NCBI RefSeq assembly: GCF_005795905.1
Contig: NZ_VAWE01000001.1
Span: 7,753,501 to 7,817,500 of the forward strand
Direction: 5' to 3'
Origin: Streptomyces marianii
GTDB taxonomy: Bacteria; Actinomycetota; Actinomycetes; Streptomycetales; Streptomycetaceae
DNA length: 64,000 nt
Shown: positions 18,370 through 27,716 of the stretch, one piece after another
How the letters are laid out: each line of letters begins with the position of its first letter
Position numbering within the stretch: position 1 is the stretch's first letter
Made by a program: the position numbers and the translations under genes
The notes under the pieces: generated by a model
Told to the model about the DNA's origin: nothing
Database searches by the model: none
Seen by the model: the letters and a program-made list of their open reading frames with translations, nothing else

Positions 18370-18508
18370 GCGGGATCCGACCCGCGTGCCGTCACCTGCG
18401 GAACAAGCGGGATCCGACCCGCGTGCCGGTGACCCGCGGGACCAGCCCCCGCGGGATCCGGTGCTGACCCGAGGGACGCGGGTCGCGCGGCACGACCCGT
18501 GGGATCCG
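18370..18508. repeat. Four interspersed GGGATCCG repeats before hypA
   Basis: The 336-bp gap between the small peptide gene and hypA holds copies of G(C/T)GGGATCCG at 18370, 18407, 18451 and 18499. The first two extend to an identical 22-bp unit (18370-18391 and 18407-18428). Between them lie complementary ACCCGCG/CGCGGGT blocks that can fold into hairpins. It divides the structural half of the locus from hypABFCDE, so it may act as a processing or attenuation region. The rest of the gap (18509-18688) shows nothing else. Confidence 0.7.
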
Positions 18509-18688
18509 GGCCCGCACTGCGCGGCGGGACCCGGCGGCCGCCCGGCCCGCGGCCGCTGCACCGAACGGCGGACGCGACCGGGCACCGTCGGCGCGCCGGT
18601 CGGAGCGGCCCGGCGGGCGCACCTGTAATGGGCACGGTCACGCCCGCCCCCGGGCACAACGGGCCACCGCCGCGCAGGACGGAGACCG

Positions 18689-19081
18689 ATGCACGAGATG
18701 TCCATCGCGCTCGCCGTCGTCGACCAGGTCGAGGAGGCGGCGCGATCGCACGGCGCCACCGCGGTGCGCACCGTGCGCCTGCGGATCGGCGAGCTGGCCG
18801 GAGTCGTCCCCGACGCGCTCGCCTTCTCCTTCCAACTGGCCTGTGCGGGAACCCTCGTCGAGGGAGCCGAACTCGTCACCGAGACGGTCCCCGGCCTCGC
18901 CCGCTGCGCCCCGTGCGACGACGAGTGGGCGGTGGGCATGCCGCCGCGGCTGATCTGCCCGGTGTGCGACCTGGCCACCGCGGAACTGGTCTCCGGCCGC
19001 GAACTGCGGATCGCCGCCGTGGAGTGGCACGACGACCCCGCGGGCCCCCGGGTTCGCGAACCGATCTCCGAGGAGGGCTGA
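18689..19081 (+). CDS. hypA: HypA, nickel chaperone for hydrogenase
   Basis: 130 aa. Starts MHEMS with the nickel-binding His2-Glu3; zinc loop C73-x2-C76 and C90-x2-C93. Delivers Ni to the large subunit together with HypB. ATG follows GGAGAC. Three bases separate it from hypB. Confidence 0.95.
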   Translation: MHEMSIALAVVDQVEEAARSHGATAVRTVRLRIGELAGVVPDALAFSFQLACAGTLVEGAELVTETVPGLARCAPCDDEWAVGMPPRLICPVCDLATAELVSGRELRIAAVEWHDDPAGPRVREPISEEG

Positions 19082-19084
19082 CCC

Positions 19085-19780
19085 ATGTGCCGTGTTGTCG
19101 ATCTGCAGCAGGCGGTGCTCGCCAAGAACGACGCGACAGCCGAGGTCCTGCGCAGGGAGCTGGCCGCGCGCGGGACGACCGTCGTCAACGTGCTGTCCAG
19201 CCCCGGGAGCGGCAAGACCGCCCTGCTCGAGGCCGAACTCCTGCTGGCCCGGGAACGGGGCGTCACGGCCGCGGCCCTCACGGCCGACCTCGCCACCGAG
19301 AACGACGCCGTACGCCTCGCCCGTTCCGGCCTCCCCGTCAAGCAGGTGCTCACCGACGGTCTCTGCCACCTCGAGGCCGACATGCTCGCCGGGCACCTCC
19401 ACGGCTGGCTGGCCGAGGACACCCGGCTGGTCTTCGTCGAGAACGTCGGCAACCTCGTCTGCCCCGCCTCGTACGACCTCGGAGAGGCACTGAGAGTGGT
19501 GCTCGCCTCCGTCACCGAGGGCGAGGACAAGCCGCTGAAGTACCCCACCGCCTTCGGCCTCGCCCACCTCGTGATCATCACCAAGACCGACATCGCGGAG
19601 GCCGTCGGCTTCGACGAGGCCGCCTTCCGCGCCAACGTCGAGCAGGTCAATCCGGGCGTGGACGTGGTCCTCACCTCCGCCCGTACCGGCGCCGGCACGG
19701 GAGCGCTCCTCGACCGGGCGCTGGCCGCGGCGGAAGGCACCGCGGTCCACATGCCGGTGATGGCACAGGCCCGGGCATGA
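19085..19780 (+). CDS. hypB: HypB, GTPase for nickel insertion
   Basis: 231 aa. P-loop SSPGSGKTALLE, switch region FVENVGNLVCPA and guanine-specificity ITKTD. The N-terminus (MCRVVDLQQAVLAKND) lacks the His-rich stretch and the CxxCGC motif of some HypBs, so it is a GTPase without nickel storage. Works with HypA. The stop overlaps the hypF ATG. Confidence 0.95.
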   Translation: MCRVVDLQQAVLAKNDATAEVLRRELAARGTTVVNVLSSPGSGKTALLEAELLLARERGVTAAALTADLATENDAVRLARSGLPVKQVLTDGLCHLEADMLAGHLHGWLAEDTRLVFVENVGNLVCPASYDLGEALRVVLASVTEGEDKPLKYPTAFGLAHLVIITKTDIAEAVGFDEAAFRANVEQVNPGVDVVLTSARTGAGTGALLDRALAAAEGTAVHMPVMAQARA

Positions 19781-22236
19781 CCACCTCCGCGCCGGGCCCG
19801 GCCGCCTCCGGGCCCGGGCCCGTCGCCCCCGTTTCCGTCCAGCGGCGCCGGGTCACCGTGCGGGGCGTGGTCCAGGGGGTCGGCTTCCGCCCGTTCCTCC
19901 ACAGCCTCGCCACGGGGCTGGAACTGACGGGCCATGTGACGAACACCGGTGACGGAGTGGTCGCCGAGGTCGAGGGGGCATCGGTCGCCGTGGCCCGGTT
20001 CTGCGCCCGGATCGCCGAGGAGGCCCCGCCCCTCGCACTCGTCGAGTCCGTCCACGACCGGGAGGTCCCCGTCACCGGAGGCAGCGGGTTCCTCATCGTC
20101 GCCTCGGACAGGGACGGACCCGTGCGAACCCTGGTCTCCCCGGACACCGCCACCTGCGCCGACTGCCTGCGCGAACTGGCCGACCCGGCCGACCGCCGCC
20201 ACCGGCACCCCTTCATCACCTGTACGCACTGCGGCCCGCGCTTCACCATCGTCACGGGTCTGCCCTACGACCGCGAGCACACGACGATGGCGGGCTTCCC
20301 CATGTGCGCCGATTGCGCCCGGGAGTACGGCGACCCGGGCGACCGGCGCTTCCACGCGCAGCCCGTTGCCTGCCCCTCCTGCGGACCGCGGCTGCGGATG
20401 ATCGTGGCCCCTGCCGCCCCCGGCCTCCGTCCACGGCACGTGGTCGCTCCGAACCCCAACGACCGCAGCCTCGGCGGGCCCGTCGTCGCCGACCCGCTGC
20501 AGGAGGCCCGCGAACTGCTGTCCGACGGGGCGATCCTCGCCGTCAAGGGCCTCGGCGGCTACCACCTCGCCTGCGACGCCGGCAACAAGGGGGCCGTGGC
20601 ACTGCTGCGCCGCCGCAAGGCCCGCGGTGACAAGCCGTTCGCGCTGATGGCCAGGGACGTCGAGGACATCGGGCACCTGGTCCACCTGGGCGCCGAGGAG
20701 CGTGAACTGCTCACCGGCCCGGCCCGGCCGATCGTCCTCATGCGCCGCCGGGTACCTCCCGCTGACGCCCCGCCCGGAGCCCCGCGGCCGGTGGAGGGGG
20801 TGGCCCCCGGCAGTCCCGACCTCGGTGTGATGCTGCCCTACACCCCCCTGCACCAGCTGCTGCTCGGCCTTCCCGGCGAGGAACGCACCGGCCCCCGGCT
20901 ACTCGTCATGACCAGCGGGAACGTGGCCGGGGAACCGATCGTCACCGACGACGAGGAGGCACTGGAGCGGCTGGCGGACCTGGCCGACGCGTGGTTGCTG
21001 CACGACCGGCCCATCCACGTCCCCTGCGACGACTCGGTGGTGCGCGTCTGCGACGGGGAACTCCTCACCCTGCGCCGCTCCCGGGGGCACGCCCCGCTGC
21101 CGGTCACCCTGCCGCTGCCGGTCCCGCCCGTCCTCGCCGTCGGCGGAGACCTCAAGAACACCTTCTGCCTGGGCAGCGGCCGCAGAGCATGGCTGTCCGC
21201 GCACGTCGGCGATATGGACGACCTCGCCACCCAGCACGCCTTCGCCTGCGCGGAGGAGCAACTGGAGGAGATCACGGGAGTGCGGCCGGAGCTGGTCGCC
21301 GCCGACCGCCACCCCGGCTACCGCTCCGCCCGGTGGGCCCGGCAGAACGCCGAGGGCCGGCCCGTCGTGCACGTTCAGCACCACCACGCGCACATCGCCT
21401 CCGCCATGGCCGAACACGGCCTCGACGGCAGCCGCCCCGTGATCGGCGTCGCGTTCGACGGAACCGGATACGGGGACGACGGCGCCGTGTGGGGCGGCGA
21501 GGTCCTGCTCGCCGACTACGACGGCTTCCACCGCCACGCCCACCTCGGCTACGTCCCGCTTCCCGGCGGCGACGCGTCCGTGCAGCGCCCCTACCGCATG
21601 GCACTCGCCCATCTGCGCGCGGCCGGTATCGGCTGGAGCGGCGACCTGCCCTGCACCGCCGCCTGCCCCGAGCAGGAACTGCCTCTGCTGCACAAGCAGT
21701 TGGAGCGCGGCCTCAACTGCGTCCCGACCTCCAGCATGGGCCGGCTCTTCGACGCGGTCTCCTCCCTCGCGGGCGTGTGCCACGTGGCGGGGTACGAGGC
21801 CCAGGCCGCGGTCGAACTCGAAGCCGCCGCGGTCCTGGCGGACGGCACCTGGGGTGAGCCGTACGCGTTCGGGCTGCGTCCGGCGGGCCGGGGTACCGCC
21901 GCCGCGATGACCGCCGACCCCGCACCCGTCCTGACCGCGGTCGTCGACGACGTGCGCGCGGGCACGCCGGCGTCCGTGATCGCGGGGCGCTTCCACGGCG
22001 CGGTCGCCGCGCTGGTCCGCAGGATCTGCGCCACGGCCCGGGAGCGGCACGGGCCGGAGACCGTGGCGCTGACCGGGGGAGCGTTCGCCAACGTGGTGCT
22101 CTCCTCGGCGTGCGCGGCCGGGCTGCGGGAGGACGGTTTCACCGTACTGCGCCACCACCGGATCCCGCCGAACGACGGAGGGCTGGCGCTCGGCCAGCTC
22201 GTCGTGGCCGCCCGTGCCGCGGGGGGCGCCGGATGA
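19777..22236 (+). CDS. hypF: HypF, carbamoyltransferase making the cyanide ligands
   Basis: 819 aa. Domain order: acylphosphatase (VRGVVQGVGFRPFLHSL, from residue ~27), two zinc-finger-like CxxC repeats (CADCLREL, CTHCGPRF, CADCAREY, CPSCGPRL), YrdC-like ATP/carbamoyl domain (GAILAVKGLGGYHLACDA), and Kae1-like domain with VQHHHAHIASAM. It converts carbamoyl phosphate and ATP to carbamoyl-AMP and transfers the carbamoyl group to the C-terminal Cys of HypE. ATGA overlap with hypB. Confidence 0.96.
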   Translation: MTTSAPGPAASGPGPVAPVSVQRRRVTVRGVVQGVGFRPFLHSLATGLELTGHVTNTGDGVVAEVEGASVAVARFCARIAEEAPPLALVESVHDREVPVTGGSGFLIVASDRDGPVRTLVSPDTATCADCLRELADPADRRHRHPFITCTHCGPRFTIVTGLPYDREHTTMAGFPMCADCAREYGDPGDRRFHAQPVACPSCGPRLRMIVAPAAPGLRPRHVVAPNPNDRSLGGPVVADPLQEARELLSDGAILAVKGLGGYHLACDAGNKGAVALLRRRKARGDKPFALMARDVEDIGHLVHLGAEERELLTGPARPIVLMRRRVPPADAPPGAPRPVEGVAPGSPDLGVMLPYTPLHQLLLGLPGEERTGPRLLVMTSGNVAGEPIVTDDEEALERLADLADAWLLHDRPIHVPCDDSVVRVCDGELLTLRRSRGHAPLPVTLPLPVPPVLAVGGDLKNTFCLGSGRRAWLSAHVGDMDDLATQHAFACAEEQLEEITGVRPELVAADRHPGYRSARWARQNAEGRPVVHVQHHHAHIASAMAEHGLDGSRPVIGVAFDGTGYGDDGAVWGGEVLLADYDGFHRHAHLGYVPLPGGDASVQRPYRMALAHLRAAGIGWSGDLPCTAACPEQELPLLHKQLERGLNCVPTSSMGRLFDAVSSLAGVCHVAGYEAQAAVELEAAAVLADGTWGEPYAFGLRPAGRGTAAAMTADPAPVLTAVVDDVRAGTPASVIAGRFHGAVAALVRRICATARERHGPETVALTGGAFANVVLSSACAAGLREDGFTVLRHHRIPPNDGGLALGQLVVAARAAGGAG

Positions 22237-22272
22237 CGCGGCGGCAGACAGCACGACAGCGAGGAGAGACGC

Positions 22273-22629
22273 ATGTGCCTGGCGGTACCCGGCAGGGTGC
22301 TGGACATCGAGGACCGGGACGGCACCCGCATGGCCACCGTCGACTTCGGCGGGGTCGTCAAGGAGGTGTGCCTGGAGTATCTGCCGGACCTGCGGGTCGG
22401 TGAATACGCCATCGTCCACGTGGGATTCGCCCTGCAGCGGCTGGACGAGGAGTCGGCGAGGCGGACCCTGGAACTGTTCGAGAACCTCGGACTCCTCCAG
22501 GAGGAGTTCGGCGACCCGGACGGGCCCGCCGGGCCCGCCGGGCCCGCCGGGCCCGCCGGGCCCGCCGGGCCCGCCGGGCCCGCCGGGCCCGACGTGCCCG
22601 GCGACTCCCTCAAGGAGGCCCGGCGATGA
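22273..22629 (+). CDS. hypC: HypC with a collagen-like Gly-Pro-Ala tail
   Basis: 118 aa; typical HypC is about 75-95. Starts [14 protein letters not shown] with the essential Cys2 that holds the Fe(CN)2CO unit with HypD. The OB-fold core is intact to ~residue 80. Residues 84-104 are seven Gly-Pro-Ala triplets, then GPD and a short charged end (DSLKEARR). The tail is encoded by a perfect 9-bp tandem repeat. Overlaps hypD by ATGA. Core function confident, tail function unknown. Confidence 0.93.
   Translation: MCLAVPGRVLDIEDRDGTRMATVDFGGVVKEVCLEYLPDLRVGEYAIVHVGFALQRLDEESARRTLELFENLGLLQEEFGDPDGPAGPAGPAGPAGPAGPAGPAGPDVPGDSLKEARR
22522..22584 (+). repeat. Seven tandem 9-bp units (GGGCCCGCC) inside hypC
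   Basis: Seven identical copies run from 22522 to 22584, with an eighth differing at one base (GGGCCCGAC, 22585-22593). Unit length is a multiple of three, so gain or loss of copies keeps hypC in frame and does not disturb the coupled hypD start. Each unit also contains the palindrome GGGCCC. Confidence 0.95.
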
Positions 22630-23759
22630 AGTACATCGAGGAGTTCCAGGACCCGGCCCTGGCCGAGCGGCTGCTCGACGAGATCCGTGCCGCCGTGACG
22701 CGGCCGTGGGCGCTGATGGAGGTGTGCGGGGGCCAGACCCACACCATCATCCGGCACGGCATCGACCAGCTCCTCCCGGACGAGGTCGAGCTGATCCACG
22801 GCCCCGGCTGCCCCGTCTGCGTCACCCCGCTGGAAGTCATCGACAAGGCCCTGGAGATCGCGTCCCGCCCCGGGGTGATCTTCTGCTCCTTCGGCGACAT
22901 GCTCCGGGTGCCGGGTACCGGCCGCGATCTGTTCCAGGTACGCGGCGAGGGCGGTGACGTGAGGGTGGTGTACTCGCCGCTCGACGCGCTTCGCGTCGCC
23001 CAGCAGAACCCGGACCGGGAGGTCGTGTTCTTCGGCATCGGCTTCGAGACCACCGCCCCGCCGAACGCGATGACGGTGTATCAGGCCCGCAGGCTCGGAA
23101 TCCCGAACTTCAGCCTGCTGGTGTCCCATGTGCGGGTGCCCCCCGCGATCGAGGCGATCATGAGGTCGCCGAACTGCCGCGTCCAGGCGTTCCTCGCGGC
23201 CGGACACGTGTGCAGCGTCATGGGCACCGACGAGTACCCCGGTCTCGCCGAGCGTTACCGGGTCCCCATCGTCGTCACGGGCTTCGAGCCGCTGGACATC
23301 CTCGAGGGTGTACGCCGCACCGTCCTGCAACTGGAGCGCGGCGAACACACCGTGGACAACGCCTACCCGCGGGCGGTCCGGCCGGAGGGGAACCCCGCGG
23401 CCCGCGCGATGCTCGCCGACGTCTTCGAGGTCACCGACCGCGCGTGGCGCGGCATCGGCGTCATCCCCGACAGCGGGTGGCGGCTGTCGTCCCGGTACCG
23501 GGAGTACGACGCCGAGCACCGCTTCCAGGTCACCGGCATCGACACCCGCGAACCCGCGGCCTGCCGCAGCGGCGAGGTCCTGCAGGGGCTGCTGAAGCCC
23601 CACGAGTGCGAGGCGTTCGGCACCGTCTGCACGCCGCGCACCCCGCTCGGCGCCACGATGGTCTCCAGCGAGGGCGCCTGCGCGGCCTACTACCTCTACC
23701 GGCGGCTGGACCTGCCGGCCGCCGTCACGCGTTCCCCCGAGGGGAGTCCCGTTGTCTGA
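22626..23759 (+). CDS. hypD: HypD, Fe(CN)2CO assembly scaffold
   Basis: 377 aa. Cys34 ([15 protein letters not shown]), Cys62 and Cys65 ([10 protein letters not shown]) match the redox thiols of Escherichia coli HypD; C-terminal Cys residues near [10 protein letters not shown] belong to the 4Fe-4S site. With HypC it receives CN groups from HypE and CO, here presumably from HypX. Overlaps hypC by ATGA and hypE by eight bases. Confidence 0.96.
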   Translation: MKYIEEFQDPALAERLLDEIRAAVTRPWALMEVCGGQTHTIIRHGIDQLLPDEVELIHGPGCPVCVTPLEVIDKALEIASRPGVIFCSFGDMLRVPGTGRDLFQVRGEGGDVRVVYSPLDALRVAQQNPDREVVFFGIGFETTAPPNAMTVYQARRLGIPNFSLLVSHVRVPPAIEAIMRSPNCRVQAFLAAGHVCSVMGTDEYPGLAERYRVPIVVTGFEPLDILEGVRRTVLQLERGEHTVDNAYPRAVRPEGNPAARAMLADVFEVTDRAWRGIGVIPDSGWRLSSRYREYDAEHRFQVTGIDTREPAACRSGEVLQGLLKPHECEAFGTVCTPRTPLGATMVSSEGACAAYYLYRRLDLPAAVTRSPEGSPVV

Positions 23760-24819
23760 GACCACCGAAGCCCCGGACGTCCTCGCGTGGACGTGCCCGC
23801 TGCCGCACCGCGACCGGTCCCGGGTGGTGATGGGCCACGGCGGCGGCGGAGCCCTCTCCGCCGAACTGGTCCGCGAGGTGTTCGCCCCCGCCTACGGCGG
23901 ACCCGCGCTGTCCGCCATGGGCGACTCCGCGGCCGTCGAACTGGGCGGTGCGCGGCTCGCGTTCTCGACCGACTCCTTCGTGGTGCGCCCGCTGTTCTTC
24001 CCCGGCGGGAGCATCGGGGACCTCGCCGTCAACGGCACCGTCAACGACCTCGCCATGAGCGGTGCCCGGCCCGCCTACCTGTCCTGCGGGTTCATCCTGG
24101 AGGAGGGCGTCGAGACCGAGGTCGTACGGCGGGTGGCCGAGGCGCTCGGCGCGGCGGCCCGTGCGGCGGGCGTGGAGGTGGCGACCGGCGACACCAAGGT
24201 CGTCGAAGCGGGCCACGGCGACGGCGTCTTCATCAACACCTCCGGCATCGGCCTCATCCCGCGGGGCGTCGACCTGCGGCCGCAGCGTGTGGTGCCCGGT
24301 GACGTGGTGATCGTGAGCGGCCCGATCGGCGTCCACGGCGTGGCCATCATGAGCGTGCGCGAGGGGCTGGAGTTCGGGGTCGAGATCGAGAGCGACTGCG
24401 CGGCCCTCGCCGGTCTCGTCGAGGCGATGCTCGCCGTCACGGAGGATCTGCACGTGCTGCGCGACCCGACCCGTGGGGGACTGGCCGCCGCGCTCAACGA
24501 GATCGCGTCGGCGTCCGGCGCGGGCGTCGTCGTCCAGGAGCGGTCCGTCCCGGTCCCGGCCCCGGTGGCCAACGCCTGCGCCGTGCTCGGCCTGGACCCG
24601 ATGTACGTCGCCAACGAGGGGAAGCTCGTCGCGTTCGTGCCCCGTGAGCACGCCGACGCCGTACTGGCGGCCATGCGCGCGCACCCGCTCGGCAGGGAGG
24701 CGGCGGTGATCGGCGAGGCGGTGGACAGCCACCCCGGGATGGTGGTCGCCCGTACGGGGCTGGGAGGCACGCGCGTCGTGGATCTGCCGCTCGGCGAGCA
24801 GCTGCCCCGCATCTGCTGA
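23752..24819 (+). CDS. hypE: HypE, thiocyanate-forming dehydratase
   Basis: 355 aa. PurM-like ATPase ([38 protein letters not shown]) ending PRIC: the terminal Cys355 accepts carbamoyl from HypF and is dehydrated to thiocyanate. Start is TTG at 23752, eight bases inside hypD, preceded by GAGGGGAG; the next in-frame Met is at residue 27, too late for the fold. Last gene of the hydrogenase operon. Confidence 0.95.
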   Translation: MSETTEAPDVLAWTCPLPHRDRSRVVMGHGGGGALSAELVREVFAPAYGGPALSAMGDSAAVELGGARLAFSTDSFVVRPLFFPGGSIGDLAVNGTVNDLAMSGARPAYLSCGFILEEGVETEVVRRVAEALGAAARAAGVEVATGDTKVVEAGHGDGVFINTSGIGLIPRGVDLRPQRVVPGDVVIVSGPIGVHGVAIMSVREGLEFGVEIESDCAALAGLVEAMLAVTEDLHVLRDPTRGGLAAALNEIASASGAGVVVQERSVPVPAPVANACAVLGLDPMYVANEGKLVAFVPREHADAVLAAMRAHPLGREAAVIGEAVDSHPGMVVARTGLGGTRVVDLPLGEQLPRIC

Positions 24820-24851
24820 CCACGGGCGACCGGCCACCGCGGCGGCCCGGT

Positions 24852-24891
24852 ACGGACGGCGCACCCCGCGGGCGTGGGGTGCGCCGTCCGT
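24852..24891. terminator. Terminator closing the hydrogenase operon
   Basis: Perfect 16-bp inverted repeat ACGGACGGCGCACCCC with an 8-base loop, beginning 33 bases after the hypE stop. No T-tract, as is common in Streptomyces. Being symmetric, it can act on both converging transcripts. Confidence 0.88.
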
Positions 24892-24988
24892 GTTCGTGAG
24901 GCCGCCCTCTGTGCCGGGCACCTCTCCTCCCCGGGCGACCGGATCGCAAGGGCGACGGGCGGCCGCATCGGCCCCGGCCCGAAGCGCC

Positions 24989-25022
24989 GGAGCCGCGCCC
25001 CCTTCCGGGAGGACGCGGCTCC
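24989..25022 (-). terminator. Hairpin downstream of the SulP gene
   Basis: GGAGCCGCG pairs with CGCGGCTCC around a 16-base spacer. It lies 30 bases beyond the SulP stop on the minus strand and probably ends the SulP/carbonic anhydrase transcript. Confidence 0.7.
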
Positions 25023-25051
25023 GCCACTCGCTGCGTACCCGAACCGGGCCG

Positions 25052-26581
25052 TCAGACGCCGGACTTGACGAGGTCCTCGCCCGCACCCGTGGTGACCCTG
25101 ACCGGTGGGGTGCCGGTCCCGGTGTGCCGTTCCCTCCAGTTCTCCAGCGCGGAGCGGCAGGCGTGGTCGAGGTGGTGGAGGCCGGAGATGTCGAGCTCGA
25201 CGGGCCGGTCCTGGGGGAGGGCCTCCAGATTGTCGAGTATCTTCGGCAGGCGCAGGAAGGTCGCGTTGCCGGAGAGGTACGCCTGGACGGGGCCGGCACC
25301 CTTGTCGACGACCTCCAGCCGGACGTGGGAGGTCTCCCAGGCCGTCTTGACGACCGACAGGGCCACGCCGATGAGTACGCCCTCGAACATGCTGACGGCG
25401 ACGATCGCCGTGGCGGTGACGACGAGGATGACGGCCTCGCCGCGGTTCTCCCGCCAGAGCGCGGCGAGCGCGCCGACGGGGACGAGCTTGGCACCGGCGT
25501 GGACCAGGACCCCCGCGAGTGCGGGAATCGGGATGCAGGCGAGGACGTCCGGCAGGAGCGCGGCGAAGAGCAGCAGCCACACACCGTGCAGGACGCGCGA
25601 CGCCTTGGTGCGTGCGCCCGACCGGACGTTGGCCGCGCTGCGTACGATCACCGCGGTCATGGGCAGGGCGCCGAGGGCGCCGCACACGGCGTTGCCCGCT
25701 CCCTGGGCGACGAGTTCCCTGTCGTACGCGGTGCGTGGACCGTCGTGCATGCGGTCCACGGCCGCCGCGCTGAAGAGGGACTCGGCGGACGCGATCAGGG
25801 TGAACGCGACGATCGTGCCGAGCAGGGCGAGGGTGCCGAGATTCCCGAACTCGCCCAGCGGGGGCGGCTGGACGGCGTCGAGGAGGCCCTGGACCTCGAC
25901 GGTGGCCACGTCGACGCCGGGCAGCAGGGCGACGAGGGCCGCCAGGCCGACGGCGGCGAGCGGGCCGGGGACACTGCGCATCGGCCGTGGCATCCACCGC
26001 CACAGCACCAGGACGGCGATGGTGCCGGCGCCGATGCCGAGGGAGATCAGCGCCCGGTCGTCCCGGGCGGCGCCGACGAGTGCCGCGGGCAGGCCGGTGA
26101 GCTTGCCGATGCCGGAGTCCGGGGCCTCGGCGCCGATGACGGAGTACGTCTGCCCGGCGATCAGGACCAGGCCGATCCCGGCGAGCATGCCCTCGACCAC
26201 GGAGAGGGAGATCGCGCGGAAGTAGCGGCCCAGCCTCAGGGCGCCCATGAGGGTCTGGAGCACACCGCTGACCAGGACGACGACGCCGAGAGCGGGGAGG
26301 CCGAACTCCTGGACCGCCTCGAAGACGAGGACGGTCAGGCCTGCGGCCGGGCCGGATACCTGGAGGCTGCTGCCCCGCATGAGTCCGGTCAGGACACCGC
26401 CCACGATTCCGGTGACCAGGCCCAGTTCGGCCGGGACGCCGGAGGCGACGGCGACACCCACGCACAGCGGCAGGGCGACCAGGAAGACCACCAGGGAGGC
26501 GGCGAAGTCCTGCCTCAGATGAGGGTACCTACGCTCGCGTGCCGTTCCGGCGTTCGCCTCCGGGCTTGGGCTCGTGCTCAT
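25052..26581 (-). CDS. SulP-family anion transporter with STAS domain
   Basis: 509 aa. About 10-12 hydrophobic helices (FAASLVVFLVALPLCVGVAV, VLVFEAVQEFG, LALLGTIVAFTLIASAESLF), the SulP motif SGPAAGLTVLVF, and a C-terminal STAS domain (~residues 415-500; VELDISGLHHLDHACRSAL). It starts eight bases after the carbonic anhydrase stop, so the two form an operon. The pairing suggests bicarbonate rather than sulfate as substrate: carbonic anhydrase would interconvert CO2 and HCO3-. Confidence 0.9.
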   Translation of the reverse strand: MSTSPSPEANAGTARERRYPHLRQDFAASLVVFLVALPLCVGVAVASGVPAELGLVTGIVGGVLTGLMRGSSLQVSGPAAGLTVLVFEAVQEFGLPALGVVVLVSGVLQTLMGALRLGRYFRAISLSVVEGMLAGIGLVLIAGQTYSVIGAEAPDSGIGKLTGLPAALVGAARDDRALISLGIGAGTIAVLVLWRWMPRPMRSVPGPLAAVGLAALVALLPGVDVATVEVQGLLDAVQPPPLGEFGNLGTLALLGTIVAFTLIASAESLFSAAAVDRMHDGPRTAYDRELVAQGAGNAVCGALGALPMTAVIVRSAANVRSGARTKASRVLHGVWLLLFAALLPDVLACIPIPALAGVLVHAGAKLVPVGALAALWRENRGEAVILVVTATAIVAVSMFEGVLIGVALSVVKTAWETSHVRLEVVDKGAGPVQAYLSGNATFLRLPKILDNLEALPQDRPVELDISGLHHLDHACRSALENWRERHTGTGTPPVRVTTGAGEDLVKSGV

Positions 26582-26589
26582 GAACGGCC

Positions 26590-27180
26590 TCACAGCGCCT
26601 CGAACGCGTCGGATTCCGGACGGTGTTCGCGCACCGCGCCGGTGTGGACCTCGTAGTACCAGCCGTGCAGAGTCAGGGTGCCGTCGGTCAGGCGCTTCTC
26701 CACGCACGGGTACGAGCGCAGGCGCAGCAGCTGGGACAGGACGTGGTGGGTGACCGCGCGTTCCACACACGGGTCGCCGGGGTCCGCGGCGTCCGGTTCG
26801 CCGGCCGCGTGGGCGAGCCAGTCACGGACGGCGGGTACGCCGTCGAGGTCGTCGCCGCGCACCAGGGCGCCGACGGCGCCGCAGTGCGAGTGGCCGCAGA
26901 CCACGATGTCACGGACGCCGAGGACCTCCACGGCGTACTCGACGGTGGCCGTCTCGCTCGCGGGGTGGGCGGAATCGTACGGGGGCACGATGTTGCCCGC
27001 GGTGCGCAGCTCGAAGAGATCGCCCGGACGCGCCCCGGTGATCAGGGCCGGGACGACCCGGGAGTCGGAACAGGTGACGAAGAGGACCTGGGGGGACTGG
27101 CCCTGGCCAAGCTCGGCGAACTCCTCAGGGCGCTGTCCGAACGTGCGGGCGTTGTCGATGAGGGGCTGCATGTGCTGCAT
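26590..27180 (-). CDS. Beta-class carbonic anhydrase
   Basis: 196 aa. Zinc ligands C37 (VTCSDSRV), H97 and C100 (CGHSHCGA), with the catalytic Asp39-Arg41 dyad. Complete beta-CA. Start ATG 27180 follows GGAGGAG seven bases upstream; the frame continuing to 27315 is not needed. Hydrates CO2, coupled to the SulP transporter. Confidence 0.95.
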   Translation of the reverse strand: MQHMQPLIDNARTFGQRPEEFAELGQGQSPQVLFVTCSDSRVVPALITGARPGDLFELRTAGNIVPPYDSAHPASETATVEYAVEVLGVRDIVVCGHSHCGAVGALVRGDDLDGVPAVRDWLAHAAGEPDAADPGDPCVERAVTHHVLSQLLRLRSYPCVEKRLTDGTLTLHGWYYEVHTGAVREHRPESDAFEAL

Positions 27181-27257
27181 GGTGGTACTCCTCCTGGCGC
27201 GCCGTGGGGGTGGCGCGTCGGACGTGCAGGACAGGGTGGTGCCGGACTCCGCCGCTG

Positions 27258-27716
27258 TCAGCAGCGGAGGACCTGAAGGACCGCGGGGGCGTGGGCAGTC
27301 GGGCGTCTCCCGCATCCCGGCGAAGCGCTCGCGGTGCTGCCGCCGCCCGCCCGCGGGGCGGCCGCGGGGGCGGGACCTCCACGTGGTGATGCCGGGCCCC
27401 GGCGTGCAGCGTCGCCCGCGGGGACCGGGTGCCGGTCGCGGGTGCGCGCGAGGTCCCCCGGCCGTTCGGACGGGGTGCCGTCGTCGCAGGCGGGGTGCGT
27501 CGCGTTGCCTGGGGCCAGGACCGGGGGCCCGCCCGGTCCGGCATCGGCACGGGCCGCCGGTTGACGCTCCGTCATCAGCCTGGCCTGGGGTGGCGACGGA
27601 GGTGGATGGGGAGTGACGGATGCCGGCAGGACCAGGGCGAGCGCCGGCGCGAACAGGGCGAGCAGAGCGACGACGAAGGCCGAGCTCGCGGTCCGGGCCG
27701 TCATACCTGTGCTCAT
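27258..27716 (-). CDS. Hypothetical secreted or membrane-anchored protein
   Basis: 152 aa from ATG 27716 with GAAGGGG upstream. N-terminal hydrophobic helix (SSAFVVALLALFAPALALVL) looks like a signal anchor; the remainder is low-complexity Pro/Arg/Ala-rich with no recognisable domain and could be partly non-coding. It lies 77 bases upstream of carbonic anhydrase in the same direction. Confidence 0.4.
   Translation of the reverse strand: MSTGMTARTASSAFVVALLALFAPALALVLPASVTPHPPPSPPQARLMTERQPAARADAGPGGPPVLAPGNATHPACDDGTPSERPGDLARTRDRHPVPAGDAARRGPASPRGGPAPAAAPRAGGGSTASASPGCGRRPTAHAPAVLQVLRC

Noticed and set aside
22522-22584. 9-bp tandem repeat as a CRISPR or attachment site
   Set aside because: No spacers and it lies inside the hypC reading frame; it is a coding microsatellite.
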